Assembly (NCBI GenBank): GCA_964023205.1
Contig: OZ026844.1
Span: 13,936,790-14,000,789, forward strand
Length of the DNA stretch: 64,000 nt
Direction of reading: 5' to 3'
From: Lutraria lutraria
Lineage: Eukaryota > Mollusca > Bivalvia > Venerida > Mactridae
Position numbers and translations under genes: made by a program. Shown in pieces: positions 32,761-44,436 of the stretch. The notes under the pieces were generated by a model. That model did not search any database, was not told the DNA's origin, and saw only the letters and a program-made list of their open reading frames with translations. Position 1 is the stretch's first letter, and each line of letters begins with the position of its first letter.

Positions 32761-34801
32761 TATATAATAAACTTACTTCATGAATGCTAGACTAAAATTA
32801 CGCCGCTCAGTTTACAACAGTAATTCCATAATCATAAATTAATTGTTATTCATGATCATGGACAAAACTGACAATCACGAAATAACGTTAATTGACACAG
32901 AACACAAGCCAAGTACATGCATGAACTTATAAGCTATGTTAAGACTTTGACACGGTTTTCTGTGACATTGCATGTACAATGTGACACATTTAATTACCAC
33001 ACGGAGTGTTTGTGGTTATAAGTAAACAGCCAAGAGACGAGTATTTGATTATTCAGATCTTTTTAATGTTACATGTTTTAATAGGTTACGATCGTAATGT
33101 CACTAATTAATATACGAAGGCCAATATGAGTAACTACTATAGTATATGTTTGTGGTTCAGTTTCTACATCATTGAACTATTGACTGATTCAGAAAAGAGT
33201 ATTTGACATAATTGTGGTCACATATTTTTCGTATAGAAACTAGGCAGCATTAATGCACTAAGCTTAATTTCTAATAATTCTATCATTCCTTGCAGTGAAG
33301 CTTGAAACATCAAAGAATATTATTTCGTAGCATTTTTATTTTTATTGGTTTATTGATCGTTAAGCATGATCGGTTCACCTTGCCTAGACACAGATTACCG
33401 AAGCACAGATATGTCTAAATACAGTAGAATTCAAGCGTCTGGTTAAATCTGTTTGTACGTGTCGAGATGCAACAGCGTTAAAGAACGTCACACACGTCCT
33501 TCAAGCCGCCTTTGAATTATTTTGGTTTTCACAATTTTCATAAGGTCGACCGGCATACCTTCCTGTTTGGAAATTGGCTGAGGTTGATAAAGATTGAGCT
33601 GTTTGTTGCAGTAAATTAAAGTTTTTAAATAACAGAAATCGATTGTTGTGTGTGAAACGACGCCATAATTGGCGTCTTGGCTTTTTGTAATGACGCTTCG
33701 TGAGCAATAATGTCGTAATTCTGAATAGTTAAGTAATCATTCCACGTTATTTTGTTTACAAACGAACGTTATGATAGTCCAAACGTTTCGTTAAATCGAC
33801 TGGTTTACAACAAAGATTGTTAAAATAAAGTAGATAATTTATGTCTGTATATATTACATTGTAATTGAGATACTAGACATAGTTAATGTCTTTGTCCACT
33901 TGAAATTAATACTTGATTGTGCACAATCGGAAGCATTAAGACACGAGTTAACACTTATGCGCGATCAAACGCAACAATAGTACATACCACGCTTATGGTA
34001 CAATTGCTATATTATATAACAATGAATATCCGTCATATTCGTCTTCATTATTTTAAAAGAATAAAGAAATAAAGCTTATAAGTATTAAGGAAATGGCTTT
34101 CTTGACTAAACAATACCAAAAAGTTATTTCTTTTATAATAAAAGTTTCCATACAATCACTCAATACAAGGACCATTTAATTTGTAGTACACCGAAATAAT
34201 ATACTACGTAGTACATTTTACTACATAATATATATACATGTACATTTTGTATAGATATGTAATATACACATATATTACGCAGGTACTTGTGTGAATATAT
34301 TTTACATAGGTACGTCATTTTTGTATGACATTTGAAATAAGAAACGTGTTGGCACATGCAAACTGTATAAGTTCACACGTCCGCCAGAAAAAGAAGTGAA
34401 ACGAATCTTGATCATATATCAACTGGTTTTTATATGACAGTTCATGGAAACTCGTAATAATGGTGTCTATTGTCTGCTGAATGATTGAAACCGAAACTAA
34501 GAGAAACTTTGGAGATTTGGCAACCAGTAAATTCGACATACCACGTACTACACGACTCTCTTCATCTACTTGAGTATATAAGTAGTTTAATGAATTGTGT
34601 ACTAGTATGCGGAAACGATAAAATGATCACCCTTGTCCCGATTTATAGACACATTAATAATAATCAGCGTATTTCAAAACATTTATGTAGTATTAATAAA
34701 CGTATCTACATTTTGTACGTTGTCATATATATTTATTATTATGTAAAGAAACAGATACTATTTTGTCAAATTTTGTCAAGTCAGAACCCCGCTTAATGTG
34801 C
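32761..34801. other. Intergenic, no gene seen
   Basis: No recognisable exon, RNA gene or repeat boundary; ORFs of 65-103 codons on both strands look random in AT-rich DNA. Confidence 0.5.
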
Positions 34802-36474
34802 TGTCACACTACAACGCATTGGCCAACATATGCCGACGTGTTAGAAAACGCTGATGGTCGTCATACTTGTTAGAGATTCCTTTTATGTAAGTTAAAAGCA
34901 CGCTTACACACGTTGGTATACGTTGTCGAACGTCGAGGGCCTTAAAAATTTTGTGCTTGCACAAAATTTTAAAAGAGTGCCGAACGTATATTTATCGTTT
35001 ATGAATACGTTAGAAAACGTTTTCAGATTACCCCAGGGGCGCTTTGAAAACATTTTCAGATTACCCCCGGGTAATAATTTGAAAATTCATAATAAAAGAG
35101 AGCTTCCACACGAAAAAGGAGATTACAATTTCAAACACATAAATGCATACATGTACGCGTACTACAGTTATATGAGACTATACACGCGGTCCTAATGATG
35201 AAATCATACGACGAAATCAAATGATGTCATATACTGACAAGTCCATTCCTTCATTATGGAATCCTATGAGCGTTATTGCGCAAATACCAATGCAATCTTG
35301 AATCATTTTGACAAAAAATAGATAAAAGCAATTAACTTTTGTTGGTTTTCTGAACACAAGTGTTGGATTGCACAGGTCATATCTTGTACTTTTCGTTAAT
35401 ATATATTTGAATAAAGGCGCGTACTCTCCATGACCCTAATAGGTTTCCATAGCTTGATATAATTATTGCGTATATTCAGTTTAGAAATACAGGAATTATA
35501 TGTCAATAAACCATGTTGACTGTGAATCATTTAGTATGAATTATAACCTGACATATCAACATTTTCGCCGCAAATAATCAACATAGGGAGGGGGGATTAT
35601 TAAAACGGGGGAGGGAGTTTGAAAACGTTTTAATGTTACCGGGGCCGGTACTTTGAAAACGTTTATACGTTACCGGGGGGTAACCTGAAAAAGGGGGAGC
35701 TTGAAAACGTTACACCGGTACATTCACTAGCGTTCGCACAACATCTACCAACGTGTGTAGGGCGTTCTTGAAGCGTATAAGATGGACTTAACGTTTCCCA
35801 ACGCTATAGTAACGCACGAATAACGCATATTTAACGTTTGACAAACGTTCTTACAACGCACCAAGACATAAAGAATGAAAATAAGGGCGTTCCTTATTAA
35901 ACTGTATTTCATCTATGATAAGATTCAGTAATTCACGTTACAGAGGATGGTAGTCTTGTACTGGTTCTTCCTAGGAATGATGCTTATGTGAACTGTCCGC
36001 CTCATATAACTCTGACGTAAAACGTACACTTTGTTGTTTTGCAATACCAGTAAAATCTTTTAAACTTTGTGCAGTATGTTGTGCATCTAACTATGGGGTA
36101 GAAGAATGAAGATAGCAGTCTGGACACGGCTAGCCTTGGATCGGGAGGCGGCGGGAGTTTGAAATATATGAATATTGGTCTAATTCTTTACCAATACGTG
36201 GACAGGTTACACACGCGTTCTTCACTCGTCAAGAACGTTATGCACACGACTAGCACACGCTGTCAAAAATACTTGGAATTCTGTATTCGCTAGGGGTAAG
36301 TTATGAAAACGTTTCTTGGTCGTTACTCAAAGGTTATGTATTCGTTAAACGCGTTCGACTAACGCTATGTGTGCGTCTGAAAGGCGGCTTCTCTTTGATG
36401 TTTCGGACGTTCTCCAGCGTTCACTAGCGTATTAGGCTTGTTGGCTTGTAGGCCTAATACGTTGTAGTGTGACA
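34802..36474. mobile_element. DNA transposon-like element with 24-bp terminal inverted repeats
   Basis: The left end TGTCACACTACAACGCATTG plus GCC mirrors the right end, whose reverse complement reads TGTCACACTACAACGTATTA plus GGCC (two mismatches over the shared block). The interior is packed with AACGTT/AAAACGTT and GTTACC/CCGGGG words and short palindromes, and carries a SINE B fragment. No transposase was seen, so it is probably non-autonomous. No clear target duplication was found. Confidence 0.65.
35939..36004 (+). mobile_element. SINE B fragment inside the 1.67-kb element
   Basis: GGATGGTAGTCTTGTACTGGTTCTTCC and GTGAACTGTCCGCCTCA are the reverse complement of the 6440-6525 part of SINE B. 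Confidence 0.6.
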
Positions 36475-37154
36475 TGTCCTTTAGCTGTGCTAGAATGTAT
36501 ACTGTAGTGGTTTGTGTTTATATTATTATTACATTATTTGTGTTTCATCTTGTTCTGCTCTAAGGCTGTCAGCAAATTAGTGCTCAGGGTTCGAGGTAAT
36601 AACACTTGGGATCCGTCTCCATGCTAAAATCTCATGTCTTGTCTTTAACATTCATGTTTCTAAATTATGGCATATTAGTCTGGCAGCATATTTGATCTAA
36701 ATACATGTATTTAAACATCAGTCATCTCGTTCTTTCCAGTCATAAAACATTGACAATGACACTATGATTTGAGCTCGGAGACTGTTCTCAGATTTTCGGG
36801 GACAGAAATCAAACCTTTCTGGTCACGTTTCTGTACAGGTTTCAAATACATCGATCTTACGCATGGTGCTATATAAATTCATCAAGTACATTAAAAATAG
36901 CTTTAAAGCAATCACGCGACAACAGAGTGTTTCACATTTTCACATGAACGGATCTGACCTGTGCTCTTGAGTAAGAATGTATATAACACAAAATAACATG
37001 ATAGGGACTTTTTTTATAATTAGTTGAATTGGTGGAATTTCCAACCAAGTTCTCGTGCTTATTAATGATATGAAACATCAAGTAATCCCTCGTATAGATA
37101 TCTGGAGATGCTACAGAGTATTCTCCACAGAATTCGATCGACCATAACAACACA

Positions 37155-37685
37155 CGTTGTTAGGTTCGGAGCACTAAACATGCACACTAAAATATGCACA
37201 CGTAATGTTATGTTTGGAACACTAAAACATGCACACGTGTTGTTAGATTTGGAGCACTAAAATATGCAAACGTATTAATTGTTAGGTTCATGACACTAAA
37301 ATATGCACACGTATTGTTAGGTTTGGAACACTAACATATGCACATGTATCTTTAGGTTTGGAGCACTGAAACATGCCTGCGTATTTTTTAGATTTGGAGC
37401 ACTGAAACATGCACACGTATTTTTTAGGTTTGGAGCACTGAAACATGCCCGCGTATTCTTTAGGTTTGGAGCACTGAAACATGCACGCGTATTTTTTTAG
37501 GTTTGGAGCACTGAAACATGCCCGCGTATTCTTTAGGTTTGGAGCACTGAAACATGCACGCGTATTTTTTTAGGTTTGGAGCACTGAAACATGCACGCGT
37601 ATTTTTTAGGTTCGGAGCACTAAAACATGTATTGGTATTGTTAGGTTCGGAGCACTAAAACATGTACACGTATTGTTCGTTTTAA
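37155..37685. repeat. Minisatellite, ~37-bp unit, about 14 copies
   Basis: Units of the type TTAGGTTTGGAGCACTGAAACATGCACGCGTATTT in direct tandem. The first and last units are most diverged (TTCGGAGCACTAAA) and the middle ones nearly identical, the usual sign of ongoing unequal exchange. The repetitive ORF across it is an artefact of the array. Confidence 0.85.
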
Positions 37686-40600
37686 AGTTCTGATTCGGCA
37701 GCATGTTTCTTTAGATTTTGGTTCTTTCGCAATTACGTGTTTGTAGAGTTCTGTTCTGAAAATAAGGAAAGATAAAATAAAAAGGTAAACAATCAGAAAT
37801 TATATCATTAAAGTAAATGACGTTCATAAACATATGAAGTACATAGTTTAATTAGTTATCATTCCTATGCTATTTAGACGTTGTTCAGATATAAATCTAC
37901 GTATATTGCGACAAGAGTAATAATTACGCAATTTTATATAACTTCTATACACTTAATGCGTTGACAAATTTAATTAATTATATAGAAATCACATACGTTT
38001 CAATCGTGATTTTACGACTAGTATTGAAACTTACACTCATGGATGTTGTGATATGGCGTAATGACAACAACATGTGTCTAGCTACATATACAATACATGT
38101 TTATTTGTATTGGGGAATTATCACAATATTTTTGTTTCCATTCCTTGTTTACAGTTTCTGTCTCGTGAAATAATAAACATGATTTCATTTATCATGCGGG
38201 TTAAATGCTGGTTATGTCATGATGTCTGAGGATTGGAGCGAATTAAAAAAAACTCACCATAAAGCGTTCTCAATAGCTTAAGACCATTCTAAAAAAGTTG
38301 TTTTTCAGTTACACAGCTGACTTATTCTTTAATATAATCTCCCAAAATATAAACATATTTAGTGACTTTGACAAAATATATTAGCCAAATATTTCGTTTT
38401 CAGTACATTAACAAAATTATGATAACGTGAAAAATGTCTTCCAACAAACCCGCGGTTAAAAGTTTGAGTCGCGTTACAGCAGTCGAACATTTTAAAGCAT
38501 GGTCTTAAGTCATTGTTTATAAGCAATTATATGACTTTTCATTTCGTGCAAAGTCCAAGTTTGATTTATAACAGAAATTTATCAAGCGTTTATTTGCTTG
38601 CATATTCTAGTTATTAATTAAGTTAAAGTTGCAGATTCCCAATAATGCGGTTGTAATGGTAATTAAAAGTGGCAATATTTCCTCCCCGTCGTCAGCCAAT
38701 ATCTAAAATTGGACCCCCTCCCCTAGTCTAAAATTACTTCCTACGGGCTTGGTTTGTCATCAATTTGTACAACAAATACATGTATATAGATTTTAGTCTA
38801 TGTATGTAGGCGTGTAGTAAACTATAAAATTGTGTGCTGTCAGTTCATTAATTAATTTCGCTCTCTCTCGGCATTTTAGAATAAATCATCTGGTAATCCC
38901 TAGCAGCTATTTTAAGTATCTATATATGTATGATGATACTGTTGTCAGACTTTCGATATAACTAATTTCGGGCTTAGATCGAGCTAAATACCGGCCTGTT
39001 TTTTGCGGGGGCAAATATGGACCGTGGCACCGACAGTGTCATCTAATTAGTGAGCGTATTTCATTGTTTACGTATTGCTTGTAACCGATGTGAGAGCCTA
39101 TATTTATTGTTTGCGAGAGTAACCGATAGACACAATGTACGTATATGAACAATCCCTGATAAACCCATAAAAATGCTAAAATATACGTTTATTAGGCCAT
39201 TTTATTATTTAAAAAAAGTGTTGTTTCGTGGATTCACGAGACAATCTGTTGACAGTGGGTAGGTAGGTGGGAAGGTAGGCAGGTACAAGTATCATTTGTT
39301 AACTTTATATGTTTGGACTGAAAACAAAAGTTTGAAATATAGATACTACAAAATGTTTTTGCCAAAATAGCTTGTAAGTTTTTTTATTGGGGGGGGGGGG
39401 GGGGGGGGTAATGAGTCGCTTGAATAACGACAAACTATCATTTTTTCAGGATGGACTAAACGTCCAATAATGAACCATAGACCCAGAGTCCCCTGAATAA
39501 CTATTCGGTATAATTTTCAATATTTTTCTCCCAAATACATTTCTTAATATACTCTGAAATAAGAGTAGAGATATAAATGCCTGGTTCTCCTTTATCTAAT
39601 CACCCTCTCTGTCTGGGACGTCCCGGAAATGACCATAGCTGTCGAGTGGGCCGTAAAACACACTATTTTTATAACGTAATATATTTTTCTCTGACTTCTA
39701 TCTAAGTAAAAGTAATGTCTTATAATAATGTAATCTTGACATTTAAAAATAGCATATAATGCACAGTAATACAAGAAAGGCCTAACTTGTTGCTTAGTTC
39801 ATCCTTACAATCATCTTTTTTTACATGTATATCTATCTATACATAGCCCATTTTTTGACGTAACATGTATAAATAAAAATAACTTATATACACAATCTAG
39901 AAATATTTAGTGCTCGTTAATTATAAACCATTTCAAATTACATCATTTTAATCTTAGACAATCTTGCATCAAGTTTGTTTTCTATTATAAATACTTTTGA
40001 TTTGAAAATATCACACTCTACGGACTTCCTGTCGGAAAATCAACTTTACGTCATCATTAAAACAACGCTTGCGTCAGACGGGAAAATTTCCCGGAAGTCA
40101 GTGATATACATGTAGATATGTTCCGTATGAGTAAAGAAATGAATAAATTGTACATTTGAACTTTTTTCACAGTCCGCGCTAGATGAGTGTACAAATGTAC
40201 TACAATAACCTGTCCATACAGACAAGTTGTTATTTTTGTTTCTTAGACAGATGGAGTCATTAAGTAGAGTTTTGATTGTTTTATAAGGAAGTTAGTATTA
40301 AAGTATGGCTACCATTCATTTACTTATATAGAAATAAAACAGTTCCTATCTTCCGTATATTTTTTTCGTGAGCAAATAATTTGTGTATGAAACGAGTTAT
40401 CGTCAAATGTTCCCCCCCAAAAAAAAACATTTGTATATTTGAAAAAGAATAAACAATTTCTTATCTTTGACATTTAAATATCAACCACCACATGATCCAT
40501 TTCGGAAGTGCTGCTATATACCACTAGGGGACAAACAGGGCGGATTAAAAGGTATACGAAAGCTTCTGAAATTAATATTCATTTTCAGTACAAAGAACAT

Positions 40601-40802
40601 ACATAAATATATACTTATTCTTTACCTGTGAAATCTTGAACTAAAAACACGCGCCACATACACGTTCCGGACCCGCTACATCACGAATAATTAGCTCAGA
40701 CTTAACAGGGTAATTATTATTTTTTAATCGCCGACAGTACTAGTATACAAATCCTTAGACAGACATTATATATACTAGTATGTTAATGATATACATTTGT
40801 AT
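37686..40802. other. Intergenic, no gene seen
   Basis: No recognisable exon. It includes a 20-base G run at 39389-39408 and a GGTAGGT microsatellite near 39,255-39,283. Confidence 0.5.
39389..39408. repeat. Poly-G run of 20
   Basis: Uninterrupted G20; a likely place for length errors and, on the G-rich strand, quadruplex formation. Confidence 0.9.
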
Positions 40803-41021
40803 TACAAGATTCAAGATTCTTTATTTGTAACGTAAACATATATACATGTTTCTGGTTACATGATCCAATGAATTATATATACAAATAACAATAGCAAAAC
40901 ATTTATAAGTTATACAAGTATATATATATACAATTTACATGTGATGCAATTCAAACACGAAATTAGTTAACATAAGATATACTGCAAATTCAAGATATCT
41001 TATTATGAGGAAGGACTAAAA

Positions 41022-41480
41022 TTAACAGGTGGCAGTTACATTAATCAACATTATTAATAATATTTTTTCTAATAACAAATGCTTCATATACAAACTTACA
41101 TAGTCTATACAAAATACAAAATTTTCATTTCTCATTAACTCAATAAATTTTTCTACATTTGGTTTACCATAAAAGTATTTCTTTATATATTTTTTACGAA
41201 TCACATTGTAAGCTGGACAAATACATATAAAATGAAACTCATCTTCTAGATCTCTACTATTACATATTAAACAATATCTCTGATTTTGATCAATTCTGTT
41301 ATTTCCATAACGTCCAGTTTCAATTCTCAGATCATGCGCTGATAGTCTTAATTGTGAAAAAGTTTTACGAAATTTACAGGGAATTCTATCTAGATAGTAT
41401 TCAAAAGAAAACGTTGTTTTAAAAAATTTATACAAACGCATATTAGAACTATCGTCTATATGTACATGCCAGGATTGCAA
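41022..41480 (-). CDS. LINE ORF2 C-terminal part, frameshifted, with zinc-knuckle-like motif
   Basis: Continues ORF2 in a different frame (QSWHVHIDDSSNMRLYKFFK, then LSAHDLRIETGRYGNNR and CLICNSRDLEDEFHFICICP). The C-x2-C...H-x2/4-C pattern is the cysteine-histidine motif common at LINE ORF2 C-termini. The related fragment at 60,970-61,535 has the RLID and QDWH parts in one frame, confirming where the break is. Confidence 0.8.
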   Translation of the reverse strand: MQSWHVHIDDSSNMRLYKFFKTTFSFEYYLDRIPCKFRKTFSQLRLSAHDLRIETGRYGNNRIDQNQRYCLICNSRDLEDEFHFICICPAYNVIRKKYIKKYFYGKPNVEKFIELMRNENFVFCIDYVSLYMKHLLLEKILLIMLINVTATC

Positions 41481-44436
41481 AAAAAATATCTATCAGTCTC
41501 TGTTTAAACAATGAAACAAACAATTTAACATCAACATATTCAGGATGAGACCAAATTTCCGAAAACCCATGACTATCTAATAAAAATTTAACTTGGTATA
41601 ACCAGTTACGTTTGCCTTCTATGAAGTCATCAAATAGTGATTTGTATAAATGGTGTACAATAATATTTTCACTATTTACAACCTTTAACCAATATTTTAC
41701 AATTCTAACATATCTATTTACATATAATGGATATCGTTTGGTCTCACCGTATACAGCCATACTGCTGGTGGAGCGTTTAACAAATAAAAGCTTTTTACAA
41801 AAATTTAAGTGAACTCGTTCAATTTCTTTATTTTTGCTGAATCCCCAAATTTCACAACCGTAACTTAAAATAGAGGTCACAAAGGAATCAAATAATTGAC
41901 ACATTGTACTAGGTTTTAAACTTGACAGGTTTCGTGTATTTACTAACAATGTATTTAAAGCTGCCCGTATAATAAACACTGTTCCTAAGTAATTAAAATT
42001 GTCAACAACTTCTAATTGAATACCATTATAAAACCATTTTTCTTCAGGTTTTAAACGCCCCCTTTTTCTAAAAAACATAATTTTACTTTTGTCAGGATTA
42101 ACTTCTAGACCCCAATTAATACAATATGTTTGTAAAAGGTTAAGACTGTTTTGCAGATCTGATGGAGTTTTACCTAAAATGACCATATCATCGGCGAATA
42201 ACATAAGAATAAATGAAATTTCATGCAAAGTAATACCAGAGTTATTTTCATCTTGTAAAAACAGTTCTAAATCTTCTAAAAATAAAGAGAAAAGTATCGG
42301 TGACATTACCTCCCCTTGTTTTAAACCAATTGAACACTCGAGGAAATCTGAATACGATTTACAGCCCCTAACTCTAGCCTTGACGTTAGAATACATAGCT
42401 CGAATGATTCTTAGTACTTTACCACGCAGCCCTAAATTATAAAGTTTAAACCAAAGACCATCACGGTACACGCTATCAAAAGCTTTTTTAAAATCAATAA
42501 AAGCACATGATAATCGACCATTACTATTTAGAATTTTGCTGATAATAGCATTTAATACAAAAATTGCATCTACTGTAGAACGACCCTTCCTAAAACCGAA
42601 TTGTGCGTCCGAAACTACATTATTATTGTCACTCCAATCGGACACCCTTTTATTCAAAACACCTGTAAATATTTTCGAAAAACAACTGACCAGGGTGATA
42701 CCTCGATAATTATTCACATCTGAGGGATCGTTTTTCTTAAACAAAGGTACAATAATTCCCTCCATCCACTGATCTGGAAAATGACCTGTATTTAAAATAC
42801 CGTTAAAAAGATCTACTAAATGAGACACTAAAATATCAGATGCTTCAATAAAATATTCGTTCAACATTTGGTCACCAGCAAATGATTTTTTTTTTAAATT
42901 ACGAATTACGTATACAATTTCACTTGCAGTAATTGGCGATTCAAGCTCCTCAAAAATAGAATCATCATTTTCAAAATCATGTGTACTACAGAAATCATTG
43001 ACGTCGTCATTAATAACATGTGGAAAATTCAGGTTAAGTGTAGAAAAATAATCATAAAATTCCTTTGTACTAATACCGTTATCGCTAGTTTTACGTTTCT
43101 TTGAAAAATGTTTCCAAAAATCCTTAGGCTTGCGATTTCGGAGACGCTCAACTTCTTTCATTTTGGTATAATTATAATGCCTTCTTTTACTTCTAACCAC
43201 GCGTTTATAAAATGCTTTTTTGTTGCACATATCAATTCGATTCTTGTCAGTTTTATTCAGATTATACTTATTAACAGACTCCATATACTCTCTTTTCGCA
43301 TTTATACATTCCGTATCAAACCACTCAGCCTTTTTACTGTTTGGTTCTGTATAATTACGCTCTGAATTATATACAGTACTACTATGAAATAATGGTCCCG
43401 CTACATTGCGTATAATTGATGTAAAATTTGCTACACATGCATTTATTTCATTTTTAGTACAAGAGTCAATATTACTTGTTATGGTATTTAATGTAGGTAA
43501 CATAGAAATAAGACCCCTTCTAAATTCATCACGAAGGTCATCATTCCATCTTACATTAGTACGTACATACCGATCATTACTATGGTCGCGCACTAGGGGT
43601 GTACATACATTAAAAGACAACGTTGCATGATCTGACCATTCATTAAATGATTCGACCGTGAAGTTAGATACATGTTTAAAATCTTGTTCGCGTAGTAACA
43701 AGTAATCAATAACACTAGCACCAGTTACACAGCTATACGTATAGTAACCAGTATTATAATCATTACCAAGTCTACCATTAGCAATTCTAAAGGAGCATGC
43801 TTTACATAAATCTAATAGCCTACTCCCAAAGTTATTATGTACATGGTCCACTGATACACGGGCGATTGGAATGTCAGGATTATAATCATTATAATCAATA
43901 CAACTAACGGGTCTATCACAAACAACATAATCCTTTCTATCCCCGCTCCCGACCCTAGCATTCCAATCACCGGTTAACAGTACAATACCACGAGATTCAT
44001 ACAAATAAATATCACTCAAAATCAGATCAAATAGATCGTCATTAATACAAGTGTATGCAGGTGACCCTTCTACACAGACATAAACACCTGAGATATATAC
44101 ATCACTGTCAACAAGAAAAAACGTCTTATCCAGTTTAAGCCATATAATTGTATCATAATGATTTCTAACAATTTTTACACCTTTGTTTATATCGTTTTTT
44201 ACATAGACAACAACTCCGCCACTGCAACGGCGGGCTCTACGATTTTGAAATTTACGATAGAAATTATAATATTTATATCCATCAATATCAAAGTTGGAGC
44301 TTTTACTACCCCAAGTTTCAAACAAAAATATAATATCATATTGCGAAAGTTTATGTATAAATTCACAATCATCTAATTTAGACTTAAGACCATTAACGTT
44401 CCATGATAGAACTGATAGTCCAGCCTCATCGCACCG
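41449..44436 (-). CDS. LINE ORF2: AP endonuclease and reverse transcriptase
   Basis: The endonuclease nicks target DNA and the reverse transcriptase copies the RNA there. Endonuclease motifs: SWNVNGLKSK just after the ORF1 stop, LFETWGS, LLTGDWNARVG, VIDYLLL and the catalytic WSDHATLSF. RT motifs, counted from the TTG at 44325: DFKKAFDS (~611-618), GLKQGEVMSPILFSLF (~668-683), LFADDMVILG with the FADD active site (~709-718), VNPDKSKIMFF. All core catalytic residues appear present. The frame opens right after the ORF1 TAA and has no ATG before the endonuclease motif, so the translation start is unclear. A frameshift in a T8 run (A8 on the plus strand, about 41,479) ends the frame after RLIDIFF; the C-terminus lies in the next frame. 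Confidence 0.88.
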   Translation of the reverse strand, partial: RCDEAGLSVLSWNVNGLKSKLDDCEFIHKLSQYDIIFLFETWGSKSSNFDIDGYKYYNFYRKFQNRRARRCSGGVVVYVKNDINKGVKIVRNHYDTIIWLKLDKTFFLVDSDVYISGVYVCVEGSPAYTCINDDLFDLILSDIYLYESRGIVLLTGDWNARVGSGDRKDYVVCDRPVSCIDYNDYNPDIPIARVSVDHVHNNFGSRLLDLCKACSFRIANGRLGNDYNTGYYTYSCVTGASVIDYLLLREQDFKHVSNFTVESFNEWSDHATLSFNVCTPLVRDHSNDRYVRTNVRWNDDLRDEFRRGLISMLPTLNTITSNIDSCTKNEINACVANFTSIIRNVAGPLFHSSTVYNSERNYTEPNSKKAEWFDTECINAKREYMESVNKYNLNKTDKNRIDMCNKKAFYKRVVRSKRRHYNYTKMKEVERLRNRKPKDFWKHFSKKRKTSDNGISTKEFYDYFSTLNLNFPHVINDDVNDFCSTHDFENDDSIFEELESPITASEIVYVIRNLKKKSFAGDQMLNEYFIEASDILVSHLVDLFNGILNTGHFPDQWMEGIIVPLFKKNDPSDVNNYRGITLVSCFSKIFTGVLNKRVSDWSDNNNVVSDAQFGFRKGRSTVDAIFVLNAIISKILNSNGRLSCAFIDFKKAFDSVYRDGLWFKLYNLGLRGKVLRIIRAMYSNVKARVRGCKSYSDFLECSIGLKQGEVMSPILFSLFLEDLELFLQDENNSGITLHEISFILMLFADDMVILGKTPSDLQNSLNLLQTYCINWGLEVNPDKSKIMFFRKRGRLKPEEKWFYNGIQLEVVDNFNYLGTVFIIRAALNTLLVNTRNLSSLKPSTMCQLFDSFVTSILSYGCEIWGFSKNKEIERVHLNFCKKLLFVKRSTSSMAVYGETKRYPLYVNRYVRIVKYWLKVVNSENIIVHHLYKSLFDDFIEGKRNWLYQVKFLLDSHGFSEIWSHPEYVDVKLFVSLFKQRLIDIFFAILACTYRR

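Noticed and set aside
37288..37482. Protein with repeats MFQCSKPKEYAG
   Set aside because: It is a translation of the 37-bp minisatellite; frame continuity follows from unit length.
42089..42442. ORFs on the plus strand across the LINE (also 43,108-43,630 and 44,294-45,371)
   Set aside because: Shadows of the LINE ORFs on the other strand with no protein features.
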